Source of the DNA: Trissonchulus latispiculum
Taxonomy: Eukaryota; Nematoda; Enoplea; Enoplida; Ironidae
Direction of reading: 5' to 3'
NCBI GenBank assembly: GCA_030248195.1
Contig: JASAND010016630.1
Span: 88,095 to 152,094 of the forward strand
DNA length: 64,000 bases
Shown here: in pieces, positions 12,579 through 23,606 of the stretch
How the letters are laid out: each line of letters opens with the position of its first letter
How positions within the stretch are numbered: position 1 is the stretch's first letter
Made by a program: the position numbers and the translations under genes
The notes under the pieces: model-generated
The model's database searches: none
Seen by the model: only the letters and a program-made list of their open reading frames with translations
What the model was told of the DNA's origin: nothing

Positions 12579-13896
12579 ACTGCTGATTTAGACTCGCAAA
12601 AGACAAGAAATGTTTCTCAGGCCACTGAATCGTGGGAGACGAGGGCAAAGTTGCCGAGTCCCTCAGTGAAAAAGTCTGTAAAGGGATGTCCAATTGCACC
12701 GGAGGCAAATGTTCATCTCTGTGTTGTGGAAAATCGCGTTTAGCGTACTTCGGATCAGTCGAAAGAGGTTGGGAGGCTTCCTGAGGCTCCGCAGATGCAG
12801 AAGTCCCAGGTTGTCCAGATGTGGACGAAGCCTCGTCCGAGCTAAAACGCACCGTAGCACGTGAAGCCGGGACTGAAGAAGAACGAGAAGGGCGATTTGT
12901 GCCCGGAGTAGGAGCAAACATAGGGTCGGGAGTCAATCCCAAACCTGCAGATGGAGTGCCGGCAGGCGGGACGCCCCCTTGCTCCGGAAAAGTAGAACCT
13001 GGAAAAATAATTTGCAAAAGTTGAGTCAAAGAAAAATCAGCACGAGACATCAAAACATAAACAACTTCGATAGCGTCCCACGGAGCTGGATGACCAATCC
13101 AGACTGACAAAAGTTCCTTAGAAAAACCCAAGGAAGCAAGGAGCGCAAATTGGATATCTGTAGAAATTGGAGGCATGCGGTGCCAAAACGCATCAGAAAA
13201 AGAAGTTCGCGCAGCAACGGGTAATGAGCCCAAACCTGGCGTACGAAAATTTAAGTGTGGCATATACCACTCAATCTGTGACTGAGCCGCCTGTTGTAAA
13301 TTCGGCTGATTTTGCACGTTCCAGATAGGGACTGTAGGGGTAGGGGAAGGAGAGGTAGGGGCGGACTGGGAAGCAGGACGGGGGAGGGACATACGTAGGG
13401 GACAACTCATACGCGGCTGAAAAATAGGTGTAGGCGTCGGCTGATTTCGTAAAAACTGAAAAGAGTCACTAAAAGTAGGAGGGCGCAACACCCCTGTTTG
13501 AGTAGAAATCACCGGTGAGGAAGTAGACGTAGATAAATTTAAACGTGGCGGAGCCGGCCAAGCTCCAAGTGGAGCCGGAACCGGCTGTGGCGATGGCTCA
13601 ACGGCCATTTGCCCCGCCAGAGAAAGAGAATCAGACACTAAATTTGCAGGTAGCAAAACTGAAGCATAACGCGGGGGCCCTTGTTCGGCCTGCACCGGCA
13701 GGACCAACTGAACACAGGGCTGATCCAAATTTACCAAGGAAAGAGAAGAAGTTTCATTTGAGTGAAACACTACATCACCCAAGGTAGCTGTCGAAACACT
13801 AGTGACCGATGGAAAAAGTTGATCTATAATTTCTTCCTGAGAAAGAGAGGTGGGAGGGGGAGGGGCAGGAGGGGCCGAGGAGTCCTCGGTCTCCAT
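12409..13896 (-). CDS. Middle ORF of retroelement 1, Pro/Ser-rich
   Basis: The ORF has 495 codons. It opens with METEDSSAPPAPPPP, runs through Pro/Ser/Thr-rich sequence (about residues 100-200 and 300-390), and has better-ordered stretches around residues 235-300 and 410-480. I see no zinc knuckle, DTG protease or reverse transcriptase motif. Its end, rich in Phe/His/Pro, is continued by the NADAR ORF after a frame change near 12420. Its start overlaps ORF 1 in the -1 frame within a C-rich run (13824-13960). By position it may be the capsid or linker part of a gag-like polyprotein; that is inference. Confidence -1.
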   Translation of the reverse strand: METEDSSAPPAPPPPTSLSQEEIIDQLFPSVTSVSTATLGDVVFHSNETSSLSLVNLDQPCVQLVLPVQAEQGPPRYASVLLPANLVSDSLSLAGQMAVEPSPQPVPAPLGAWPAPPRLNLSTSTSSPVISTQTGVLRPPTFSDSFQFLRNQPTPTPIFQPRMSCPLRMSLPRPASQSAPTSPSPTPTVPIWNVQNQPNLQQAAQSQIEWYMPHLNFRTPGLGSLPVAARTSFSDAFWHRMPPISTDIQFALLASLGFSKELLSVWIGHPAPWDAIEVVYVLMSRADFSLTQLLQIIFPGSTFPEQGGVPPAGTPSAGLGLTPDPMFAPTPGTNRPSRSSSVPASRATVRFSSDEASSTSGQPGTSASAEPQEASQPLSTDPKYAKRDFPQHRDEHLPPVQLDIPLQTFSLRDSATLPSSPTIQWPEKHFLSFASLNQQFECSAAPWDHPANSKQLLYKYSARYLVEKAVPRFHADPPPHITHRSGFSLDRENLA

Positions 13897-14966
13897 AGGG
13901 ATAGCAACGGAAGGGGCCGGGGAAGGAATGGGGGTGGGGGAATGATGTTGACCGAGGGAAGGGAAGAGAAAGAGGACGTTTGCGTAGAAAAAGGCTCAGT
14001 AAGTGGCTGAAAATTTTCGGGGCCTAGACCCGGAGTGCTGCAGGCAGCACCCTCCTCGCCGACAACCGCAGCCGGCTCAGGTGGCACCGGAGGCAAATCC
14101 CGCTCAATGCGGGACGGAGTCTCCGCACCAGAAGAGCCGACCTGCGATGGCTGAGCCAGCGACGAAGAAGGGCCTACGAACACCGCCGAATCAGAAGGGG
14201 ACTGATTTTCTTCTGCATAAACAACATGGAAAGCCGCTGCCGGCTGATTTGACTGCTCAGAAAGAGGGGAGCGGTTAACAGAGGGGATAAGGGGACGGAG
14301 CGGAGTGGAAGGGAGGGACGAGTCCCCAGCTGGAACTTCCTCCTGAGACGGTGGACGAGAAGACGGTTCCCATTTTGGAGGAGGCGTTTCCGGTCTGGGC
14401 TCATTTTCCTCATCCGAAGAATTTGAAGAGACATCCAGAATTTCGGAGGGAAATCCAAAAGCCAAAAGGCCAAAAGCTTTATTCAACATCTGAGAATATG
14501 ACGGTCGTGGAATTTGTTGTGTACTGGAGGCCGAAGTTTGGGGCTGGGAAGAACCCCCCGCCTGGGTCCACTGGGGGGGGGGGGTGGACCTCTGCAACTG
14601 ACCGGAACTTGAGCCATACAACATGGAATATTTTGGTTTCGCCCAGAATTTTCCCCCCAAGTTTGCAAGGGAATCGTAGTGGGGATATAGGGGATCCCCC
14701 AATTTCGGTAGGGCGCCCCCCCCCCGAGTTCCAGGTGGAACCCCGTCTTGGAGGGGCGGATCAGTATATTCCCCAAGTTCACGCGGGTCCCCCCGATCCA
14801 TAACTGGGGCCTGCTCACAACACTTCTGTCGCAAAACTAAATCGTTGTACTCATCCGGATAATCAAAATTTTGTAAAAATTCAAAAAGCCGTTGAATATC
14901 TTGAAGTCGATCTTCCAAAGCACGAAAAAATTTTGGGTCAAGACCGTCACACTCCTCCTCCAACAT
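13824..14966 (-). CDS. First ORF of retroelement 1, gag-like position
   Basis: The ORF has 380 codons and its ATG lies only 5 nt past the primer-binding site, so there is almost no leader. The N-terminus (MLEEECDGLDPKFFRALEDR) is acidic and probably helical to about residue 55; the rest is Gly/Pro/Ser-rich and probably disordered. No known domain is recognised. It ends in a proline run where ORF 2 takes over in the -1 frame. A C-run indel, an assembly error or programmed slippage would all fit. I saw no textbook slippery heptamer at this junction. Confidence -1.
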   Translation of the reverse strand: MLEEECDGLDPKFFRALEDRLQDIQRLFEFLQNFDYPDEYNDLVLRQKCCEQAPVMDRGDPRELGEYTDPPLQDGVPPGTRGGGALPKLGDPLYPHYDSLANLGGKFWAKPKYSMLYGSSSGQLQRSTPPPQWTQAGGSSQPQTSASSTQQIPRPSYSQMLNKAFGLLAFGFPSEILDVSSNSSDEENEPRPETPPPKWEPSSRPPSQEEVPAGDSSLPSTPLRPLIPSVNRSPLSEQSNQPAAAFHVVYAEENQSPSDSAVFVGPSSSLAQPSQVGSSGAETPSRIERDLPPVPPEPAAVVGEEGAACSTPGLGPENFQPLTEPFSTQTSSFSSLPSVNIIPPPPFLPRPLPLLSLWRPRTPRPLLPLPLPPLFLRKKL

Positions 14967-14970
14967 CTAC

Positions 14971-14988
14971 CACATGACACGGTCGCCA
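14971..14988 (-). promoter_or_regulatory. Primer-binding site of retroelement 1
   Basis: Two bases after the 5' LTR the minus strand reads TGGCGACCGTGTCATGTG. TGG followed by the complement of a CACGGTCGCCA tail fits priming by a tRNA-Arg-type 3' end. The exact tRNA is an inference. Confidence -1.
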
Positions 14989-14990
14989 CA

Positions 14991-15540
14991 TGTGAAGTTT
15001 GACTATACTGATCTTAGTAAAAATGCTGCTGTCTGACTTTTACTCTCTAGGATAAGACTAAACTACAGGTAACAACAGTGGTGTGTGATGCTGGCGCAAT
15101 GTTCGGACTTGACCAACTACCAGACGACGAAATAATTACAACGGTTTATTGTAATTTAGACAAAGACTTGACGACGAAACTAGAACAGATCATAAATTTC
15201 AACCACAAATCGTAAACTTGACAAAATATTAAACTAAACATAAAATGCCCGGCAAAAGCCGGCTGAGCGACAGATCAAACTTGATTAAACACCCCAAAAC
15301 AACTTTACCCAAAGTTCGGGCCCAAAGTTTGCAACCCAACCGTTCCTGACGAAACTTACACCCACTCTCACCTTCTGACCAACCCAACATGGAGGATTAC
15401 AACTATTAGCTATCCGAACCTACGAATTTAGACAAGAGTAATGCGAAAAGGTTGAACGTTTGTCAAATGAAATGTCATTTTCACTTAGGCTTAGCAGCAC
15501 ATGAATAATTTATATCTTTCCTGCCGGTGCTAACTTCACA
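14991..15540 (-). repeat. 5' LTR of retroelement 1
   Basis: This 550-bp copy is nearly identical to 7839-8388, with a few substitutions by eye. It is followed by the duplicated TCGG target and the last 26 bp of the foldback element. Confidence -1.
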
Positions 15541-15689
15541 TCGGGGCAGGTCGATTTTAGTAGCCCCCCCTTAAGGATTAAGTTAACTATGTATAAATTT
15601 ATGTCTATTTTTGGACTAGGAATGGAAATTTTGTTGTCAGTAACACAAACGTGACGAATGGAATAGAATATTTACAATTGCAATTGTTT

Positions 15690-16695
15690 TGCAGCGGGGC
15701 TAGTAGGTTTTCCTACGTACTAACACCGTTACCACGCCCTGACGTAGCGGACGCGGAGACCGTGGCACAGATGGATAACTGACCGACTACAGGAGACGGT
15801 CGGGACAGCCTCGCCAGATAATACACGCAGGGGTAATCCGATCCTAAGGGCGAGATGACTCGCACTCTCACTCACTCAGAATTGAACTACCTACCTAGCA
15901 GGAGCTCAGAAATACTAAACCTAGCTAAATACACTTTAATAAAGAACAAGAATAACAAGTTATAGTTAATAACAACACAATAATATAATACTGGGTCGAA
16001 CCCTCAAGCAAACACAAACAAACAACAATTATAACTTACAGTTACAGGACGGTTGGGCGGACCAACCAACGTACCAAATGCTCTGGGGAGAGCTGGGAGA
16101 GACACAGAATATATACAGAAATCAAAGGGGGAGAAATAGCGTTGATAAACACAAGCGTTCACAATGACAGAACAATACAAAGTGATGGGGGGAAGCGAGT
16201 GTTTTGTTGGACCCTCCCACGAGCGCCCCCTAGTGGAAATTTCCCCCAATCACGTAGCTCCCAAAGTCACGAGGGGGGAACCCACCCAATCCCACGTATA
16301 CACGTTGGGGGAGCTACGTGACTTGCAAACGTTTCCCAGCCCAAGGTGATGACGATATATGAAGCCAAGCGGGTAGCTATGCTAGCTACAACCGCCAGCA
16401 ACGAAAAGGTTGACCGTGTGTCACCTTAATCCGTTACATCTCCCCAGGGCTCGCCATCCGAACTCCCGAGAGGATCACTGCACAAATGGCGAACTGGTAC
16501 GTGAGCTGGTCAAACACAGACAATACCGAGCAATGATGCTACAAGTACAAAACCAACACAACTGATAACTGCAAGTTATAAACTCCAGACTAACTAGTCA
16601 AAACTAACAACAAGTGTAGAAAAAACACAAAGAAACAAGTGATTAAATACTACATAGTACAGGTGATTAAGCATATACTAGGCACCATGAGATGC
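15690..16695 (-). repeat. 3' LTR of retroelement 2
   Basis: This is a direct repeat of 34739-35742. It starts TGCAGCGGGGCTAGTAGG and ends CACCATGAGATGC on the plus strand, and holds an inverted pair CACGTAGCTCCC...GGGGGAGCTACGTG (about 16252-16320). The outer flank TGTTT matches the other side of the element. A minus ORF at 16004-16249 has no support as a gene. Confidence -1.
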
Positions 16696-19370
16696 TAGCA
16701 ACAGTCAAAAATTAAAGCACAACATGACAAAAATTATGCATAAGTATTTGGCCAAAAATACACGTATTAAACTAGAATCGTAAAAATTACTGGGATCGTA
16801 AGTAGCTTGAAAAAATGAAAATACAAATGACTTTCCAAAGGTAACTCATGGGAAAGAGGAGTTACCCTCCTTTGGAATGTATAGTCAAACGAGTGTGTTA
16901 ATAAAGGTTAACAAGAGATAAGAAGTTGAACTTTCAGATAAAATATTAATTAAATTTAAGTTAAACCAAGCTGAGCTAGGGTTTATCAGGCCGTCGCTCA
17001 ACAAGGCAAACTGCCTATGATAATAATAATCATAATAATAAAATAACCATAGAAAATACACACCGTTAGGTGGAGGTCCTATGGGAAGAAAAACCCACCC
17101 TCCCTAAGTGAAATTTTGTATTTTCATATGACGAGAATCGTCACTGGGTTTTTCGACAAAAAATGGCATAGATATATATGGCAGTATACTAAGGCAAATG
17201 GAATGATTCCTCAAAAAGAAAGCAATGACATTGGCATATAAAACTAGCAGAAAAATATTTTTAGATTAACATACGACATAGTTATAGCAAAAACACAGGT
17301 TCAACAACTAACTATGAAAATTCTAAGTTCGCAAACTAACAATAGGTAATCTGATCCAACACGCGTGGAAACTGGCTGCCTTTTCGGAGAAGTTTCAGAA
17401 GTTATGTGAAATTATTTTTAGATTATTCCAACAAAAGACTTGAGAATTTAAAAATTTTTCTCCCATTGTATAAAATTGTCTTTGCTCCAAACAGTTTGGG
17501 TAGGAAACAAAGCAGTGTAGCAGTAGCTTGATAGATTCGCCGGTAGAATACTCGTCATTAAAACAGTGGCCAAGTAACAGTTTTAGTGTGGAATAGTTAA
17601 CGTTTAAGATTTTATACACGCTGCTGCTCCTCTTCGATTGTCTATAATAACAGTTCTGTCGATTGACTCAAATTTGTGTACTGTTTCAAATGGACGTTCA
17701 GCTTCGGCATTTTAATCTCGGTCATGTATTGACTTAATGACATTAATTTCGGTGGCGCTGTGTTCTGTCTCCTTAATCTTTTGTTGAGGTAATTAAAAGA
17801 CAATGGCAGCCATTTAAAGAATCAAAAGAATATGTGTGCTGTGCCAAATACAAAAGTATGGAAATTCATGGATTTTGATACAGAAATTTTCCGAAAATGG
17901 TTGGACATGGAGATGAAACCTTAGCTGTCTGGTTTTCAAATCAAGGATAATTCGTGTCATATCTCTAGGATAAAGCTAAGACTGCTTAAATTTGCATTAA
18001 TATTGGTACTTCTAACTAGTTACTTAGATCTTCTAGGTTAGGTTGAATTAAGGGTCGGAGCCTGCAAAGCCCTAAGTCAAGATCTAAAACTTTTTTTAAG
18101 TAATAATTGCCCATACAATCATAAAGCAATAGGCATGGAGGGTGAAAAAGGTCCCTCTGTGTCTATTGTGAATAATAAAATAATCTAATTTAAAATATTT
18201 TAAGTGAACAATTTTATGCTTAATAAATGATTTCAGTAGATATCAATAGGAATAATATTTTATCTGGTTTTGTTAGACATTAGACCTGGAGGGCGAAGAA
18301 GGTCCCCCAGGGTTTTTGTTAATTTAGTGAAGAATTTTCATAAAATAATAACCACATATTAATTATACTTTGCATAAAGTAGGGCTCATGACATAATTTA
18401 CGCAACACATTAGGCTGATCAGATTGAGAGAAGGTACCATATGCATCAATCGGCCGCAAACATGAAATTTTGGATCCTACGGATCCGGCAATTAAAATTT
18501 TACAATTTGTGTCTTTCAAGCATCTTGCAACTCAAAGTGCTCTGTTGTCGGCTGACAACAGGAAATTGATTATTATCGGAATGGCACCTCGGTGCCAAAA
18601 TATCCCCCTAATTGTATTAGTACTTATCCGAGATTTTCAAGGAGTTGGCCAGTCAAGGGGGGGAACCCCTTTGAATGGAGCTAACGGGTGTCCACGATGC
18701 GGTGAAAGCTGCGTGGCCACTTCTGCTCCGGCAGTAGCCTTGCCTTTGCCTCGGGTAATTGCGATATGCAATTATTCAGTGCCATACCGTGGACCCAGTA
18801 CAAAATTTGGTGTGGCACTACCCCTCATCGCGAAAGCAACTGGGGTGTGGCACTAAGGGAAAAAACTAACAATACAAAATAATACCAGTTCGTATAAACT
18901 AAACACAGAGAGTACAGGTTCGTAGAAAAATTTAGACAAAGAGATTAAATATATATATTTAAGGAAAACTAAAGAAAACGTACGTACATAAAATTTAAGC
19001 ACGTTGCACATAACAGAGATTTAGGTCCTAGGTAACGAGAAATACAATTCAAAAAACAAAACAAAACAAGAAACTAGATTCCAAATTCGAGACACCAGAT
19101 TCGTAAGTTACAGTTCAAAATAACATAAAAAATAGGCTAAGTGTCACTATCACAAAAACAGCTAAAACAAAGATCTATATAGCGATCTGGATCCGAAGAT
19201 CGATAGAGAAAAAGTCAAATCCAGTTTCCAGCATCGGATAAACCGTCATCATGGTGGGCGACATGGGTCAAGTCCAAGGGATGCCAGAAATAGTCACAGG
19301 CAGAGGATCTCATTGCCAAGAAAGATGACTTTCCGGACTGCAAATAGTCATTTCTGATGGAATGAACGGA
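16696..19370. other. Non-coding 3' region of retroelement 2
   Basis: This is AT-rich sequence between the 3' LTR and the last accessory ORF. It contains inverted word pairs such as GGTAACTC...GAGTTACC near 16841-16871. It also has a repeated word of the form GGAGGGYGAARAAGGTCCCYC at about 18137 and 18289. I see no gene. Confidence -1.
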
Positions 19371-20643
19371 TCAGGGGCCATGAGGCTCGATGACGACGCA
19401 CTCAATATTCCCGCATGAACAGCTCAGTGGACCTATGGTGGTCACAAGGATGGGGTCCAACGGGTTCCAAATGGTTAGGCCAAAACACGGATGGAAAATG
19501 TTCTTCTCTTGACCTTTCGGAGCACAACCGGCTATATGGACACCGGTCCAATTCGTATGCATGTCAATCGGCTGATTGCGAAGAGCTGCCGGTGCGTCCT
19601 GCCGAAAGAACGGAGGTGCGGGCAAACCACGATTATAGCGCTCCGCCGCCGCTTCAATGCGCTTACGAACGACATTGAGGTAGGCTTCAAGACGAGCGCC
19701 GGCCAATGGGACACGGGTGAACCGGTCCTCCCAGAGCTCATCAGGGCCCGCCTGCATAAACCAAAGGCCCACCTCGGTGTACAAGGACCCTTGGATATTT
19801 TGGCCATTCCAGTTGATCGTATTGAAGAGGAAGTTATGCTTCCCATCAAAAGTCAGGTCGTCAGGTTTGAACCCATGGGGAACCCGAACACCTAGACCCA
19901 CCAAGAGTCCGCGGAAGCCTTCCCGTAGTAACTTCCGATGGTTTGGACCAGGAATCCTACATTTCCACGGACTGATAGAACGTGTAGAAAATAATCAGCC
20001 GCTGGGTAAGCTGATCAGGACCCGACTGCCATCGCTCGATGCGACAAGCGGGCAGTGCAGCGATGGCTTGATCAGTGCTACGCTTGATAGCAAAGCCATC
20101 CTGATTGGGATGCTTCCTCACAAGGTCCATGACGACATCAGACTGGCAAAACCAGCCTTTTCGCCCCTGATACAGGTGCTCCTTGGTCCGAAACCCTTGA
20201 TTCTCTAGCTGCTCCACCGGCAACGACACATGCGGCAGATGATTGTGCATGAATGAGAAGGCATAATCCGGCCCCAGATAGAAGCACAGGAAATAGCCTT
20301 CGTCGACATTCGTGATGCCCTCGACGTTGGGCCGATGATAACCAAGCATGGCCTGACGGACCGTCATGCAGCGGGTCCGTAGACGACGGGCATGCATGTG
20401 GGTGACGTAGAAGTGCTGTGATTCGTACCGTCGAATCAGGTGCGGGTACCGAAAGAGTTCGGGCACCAACGCTGCCATGGCCAAGCAAGTGGCCCATCGT
20501 GCGTTTGACGACACGCGGTTGACGGGGAAACCTTTAAAGAGTTTCCCGTGACGATCACGATAGTCCTTGATTACCCACTGCGAATGCCAGACAGTTCGTC
20601 CGCCTGTCTGCTCGGATTTCGGATTTGCCGTTGTGAAAACCAT
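19371..20643 (-). CDS. Accessory ORF IV of retroelement 2, unrecognised
   Basis: I place the start at 20643 (MVFTTANPKSEQTGG). The frame is open for 228 residues to a stop at 19957. In the shifted frame, coding resumes across that stop (SPWKCRIPGPNHRKLL) and runs to 19371, so the original protein had about 420 residues. Visible features are a basic His/Arg-rich middle (THMHARRLRTRC), aromatic-rich segments (FLFNTINWNGQNIQG) and a C-terminal LSCSCGNIECVV cysteine motif. There is no signal peptide or clear membrane helix, so it does not look like an envelope protein. I do not recognise the family. It is the last ORF before the 3' LTR. Confidence -1.
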
Positions 20644-20796
20644 AGTAGTGTCAATCGAAAATATAAAAAAGAGCTTTAGATTAGATTTTGAGTGTGATCT
20701 GATACGAATACTCAAGTGGTTGCTGCAGGTAGTTGCAGCTTGTGATGTTGTGGAACATTGTTGATTAAAGCCGACGTGTATTTGCTGCTAAGGGCT

Positions 20797-23604
20797 TTAT
20801 TTGCTAAGCTGGATCCTTTCAGCCGTCATGTGGTTGGTCAGATGACTGTCGCGGGCGCACATCCGTTGCCAGATGTGGTCCATAAAGTCCGATGGAAACC
20901 GTTGGGACATGTGGGCATTGTCCTGCATCCACTTGAGGACCTCGTCACGAAATAAGGTCACCCAAGGATTGAGTTTCTTCTCGGATGGATCTCCAGTGAC
21001 ATTATATCCACTGAAGATTATTATCCCGACAGTAGACGATCGGGTCGTCGGACCAACGGTCCATTTGGATCTGCGCGACTTCAGCCGGTGTCGGTTGTTC
21101 GGTCTTGAAATCGTCGTAAATCGGGGTCTCAGTTCCACGGGAAACCGAGCGAGCAACGTCCCGATTGAGCATGTCACAAAGGACATTCACAAGGTAAACC
21201 CGAAATGGAGGGAAATTGTCTTTCGTATAGTTGTCAGGATATCCGGGCGGAAGTTCCCGAATCGCAGAATTCCGACCATCCGGTTTCTTGATCTTTTAAA
21301 CACGTGGCACGCGATAAGCCGGCGACGTCGGACGTTGTCGGCTTAACGCGTCAGCCGCTAGGCGTTTGTCACGATTTTGACGAGACTCGATAATGACGCT
21401 GAGGCTTCGGATAAGCTGGAGGTCGACGGTCATCGCGATGGTCGCGAGACTCATGCCGACGTTCAGTCGATCGATGACGCTCTTCTGAACGAGGCTCCCG
21501 TGACGATTGCCGATGACGGTCCTGATCACGACGACGAGCCGATGGTGATCGTTCACGGGCTGGCTGACGCTCGTGACGGCTCGTAGACGGACGCTGACCG
21601 CGATCATCGCGAGATTCCGGTCGTTGGCCACGAGACGCTCGTGACGCTGGACGGGAATCCCGACGACGGGATGACGAACGCCGATGATGGCGATCAGTCG
21701 AGGGTTCAAGACGGTATGACCGCGAATAGTCACGATCACGAGGTTCGATTGAAGCGGGAGGACGAGAAGTCTCCCGACGAGGCGACTGCTGTTGACGTGA
21801 TGTCGACGGTTGAATGTCCCGTTGACCGCGATAGACGTCCTCCCACTGGTCATGGGCCGGAGAATCCAGAGGTGGTTCCTCCAGAGGGAGTACGCCACCC
21901 GACCAGGTATGCCCGAGCGCTGATGTAGGCTCACGGGTGTGGACCGAGTAGTGACAGCGGTTGCCGTTGATGAATCCGAGTCGGATCCGAAAGGACGAAA
22001 GCCTCGACATCGACCCGAACCAGAAACACCGCCGAAAACTTCTGACTGAGAGGCAGACGCACCGGGTCTGACTGCCTCCGCTCCAACCAACGGGATTTTG
22101 GTGCTGACCGAGCGATGACGCTGGTCGCTTCGCCCTGGGATGACTCAACACGACGCAGTTTCGTGCCGAATCGTGTCGCGGGGACCGTAAGCACCGCAGG
22201 TGTGAACGGGACCGCCGTTCCCATCAATGTCCGGATGACGGACGGACCCATCATCACATCACCAGTTGGGCGGGGTTCAGGAAGCACAAAGGCGGACGGG
22301 TCTGGAGCCGGTTGGGTCACGGCCGTTAGTCCGATATCAAAATGGCCAGGCCGTTTGCAAAGTCCCTCATGCTCCCGCATGACCACGACCGGGTGAGTCC
22401 CTGCTGTTCCGCCAACTGCATCACCTGCATGAGCTCCGACTTCTGCTCCTTTTCCAGGAACATCGGGCCCATAAGTTGAGAAAAGTTAGTGTCCCCGACA
22501 CCCAAAGAGTTCAAGGTGTTAATATAGGGCAGGATCCCATGGGCCATAGCACCACCGTCCCGTTTCCGATACAGGATGACCAGATCGGACCACCGCAAAG
22601 GAGGGCCCGAGCCATCCGTGGGAACCTCCCGGTAAACCTCCCAGAACACCGGGTTACGCTGATCCACCATCCTGAAGACGGTTTCAGGATCGTACCCTGG
22701 CATTTCGGGGTCCGCAGGGGGTCCCACCACATAGATATGACGTTTAGGTTGATCAACGCCAATGGGTGAGTCTCGAAATAGGGCATTTAAAGTCAGAATT
22801 GATTCAGGCACCAGGATCTGGACAGGGCTGGACCATACCTGAACGGGAGGTCAAATTTCACTGACCCTTGTGGAAGCAAATTTGGGTACCCCTTGTGAGA
22901 GCGATTTTTCTTAGGGGTATTTTTGAAAGCGATTTTTAAGCTATTTTTGCCTATTTTTAGCAAAAAAACAGCACTTTTTAAGCTAAAACACGTTTTTCGG
23001 ACGTTTTTTAGCTAAAAATAGTAATTTTAAGTGAAAAATTCCGGCGAAGCCGGAAAATTTTTGGAAATTTTAGTCGTAAAATCTATGTTTTGGGCAATTT
23101 TCTTACCCCTTGTGGCCAATTTTCTTACCCCTTGTGGGAGCAATTTCGCGACCCCTTGTGGGCGACTTCGCCGAGGGGGGGGGAAATTTCCCCCCCCCCC
23201 CTTTCCCCCCCTTGTCCACCTGTGGGCTGGACCCTCGCGATGGAGACGTTAGTCGACGACTGAACCCCTGTTGACGGATCCGTCGACGTAGCCAGCTGGC
23301 TAATGATCACGGGCTGCTCCAACTTCCAGTGATAAAGGTCAGGAAGGTAGGTAGATGGACCTGTGACACCACCCGGCCGCTCGCCGCAAGAGACCATAAA
23401 GCGTCTGGCCTCCTGATACGAGACATGAGGGATGTCTCCGTGCTGGGCCAGAATCTCCTCCACTGCCTGAGGGACCCCAGACGACGTCACGGACGAACCT
23501 GACGTCCGAGGAACCCTGATCCCTGATGCCAGCGAGGCTAGCCGAGCCCGCTGTTCATTTGTCATAGGTGGATGCCAACCGGATTGAAGGGCTGGGTTGG
23601 CCAT
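20797..23604 (-). CDS. Accessory ORF III of retroelement 2, Arg/Ser-rich, interrupted
   Basis: The start at 23604 (MANPALQSGWHPPMTNEQRAR) runs to about 23224, where a 390-bp element splits it. Coding resumes at about 22824 (ILVPESILTLNALFRDSP) to about 22330. It passes through other frames into an Arg/Ser/Asp/Glu-rich tract (about 21370-21800, repeating RDSRPASRASRGQRPESRDD-like units). It ends with an ordered domain (about 21290-20797, ending MTAERIQLSK). Several one-base frame changes separate the pieces, for example near 21010. The RS/RD-rich tract looks like a disordered nucleic-acid-binding or splicing-factor-like region. No family is recognised for the ordered ends. Confidence -1.
22834..23223. 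mobile_element. 390-bp element with 9-bp target duplication
   Basis: GGGCTGGAC occurs at 22825-22833 and again at 23224-23232, flanking this insert in accessory ORF III. The insert begins CATACCTGAACGGGAGG and carries several CCCCTTGTG words toward both ends. The same start reappears at 63802. A 9-bp duplication is typical of Mutator-like elements, but the terminal inverted repeats are poor here. It is non-coding. Confidence -1.
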
Positions 23605-23606
23605 CG

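Larger units (their letters stand above)
7839..15540 (-). mobile_element. LTR retroelement 1, NADAR-bearing, no reverse transcriptase
   Basis: Two 550-bp direct repeats (7839-8388 and 14991-15540) with TGTGAAGTT...AACTTCACA ends bound 6.6 kb of internal DNA. A TCGG duplication flanks the element (7835-7838, 15541-15544). The coding strand is minus: a primer-binding site follows the right LTR, a polypurine tract precedes the left LTR, and all credible ORFs run leftward. By eye the LTRs differ at about six or seven positions, so the insertion is fairly young. The ORFs are proline-rich and end in a NADAR domain. I find no reverse transcriptase, RNase H, integrase or protease, so the element would depend on another element for movement. 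Confidence -1.
6649..15570. mobile_element. TTAA-flanked foldback element, split by an LTR retroelement
   Basis: The left arm (about 6649-7140) is an inverted copy of the right arm (about 7370-7838 plus 15545-15570). It starts TTAA-GGGGGGGGCTACTAAA and ends TTTAGTAGCCCCCCC-TTAA. TTAA duplications are the hallmark of piggyBac-type insertion, so this may be a piggyBac-like MITE with very long arms; no transposase is seen. Short ORFs in the arms and loop are by-products of the palindrome. LTR retroelement 1 cut the right arm at 7838/15541, duplicating TCGG. Without that insert the element is about 1.2 kb. Confidence -1.
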
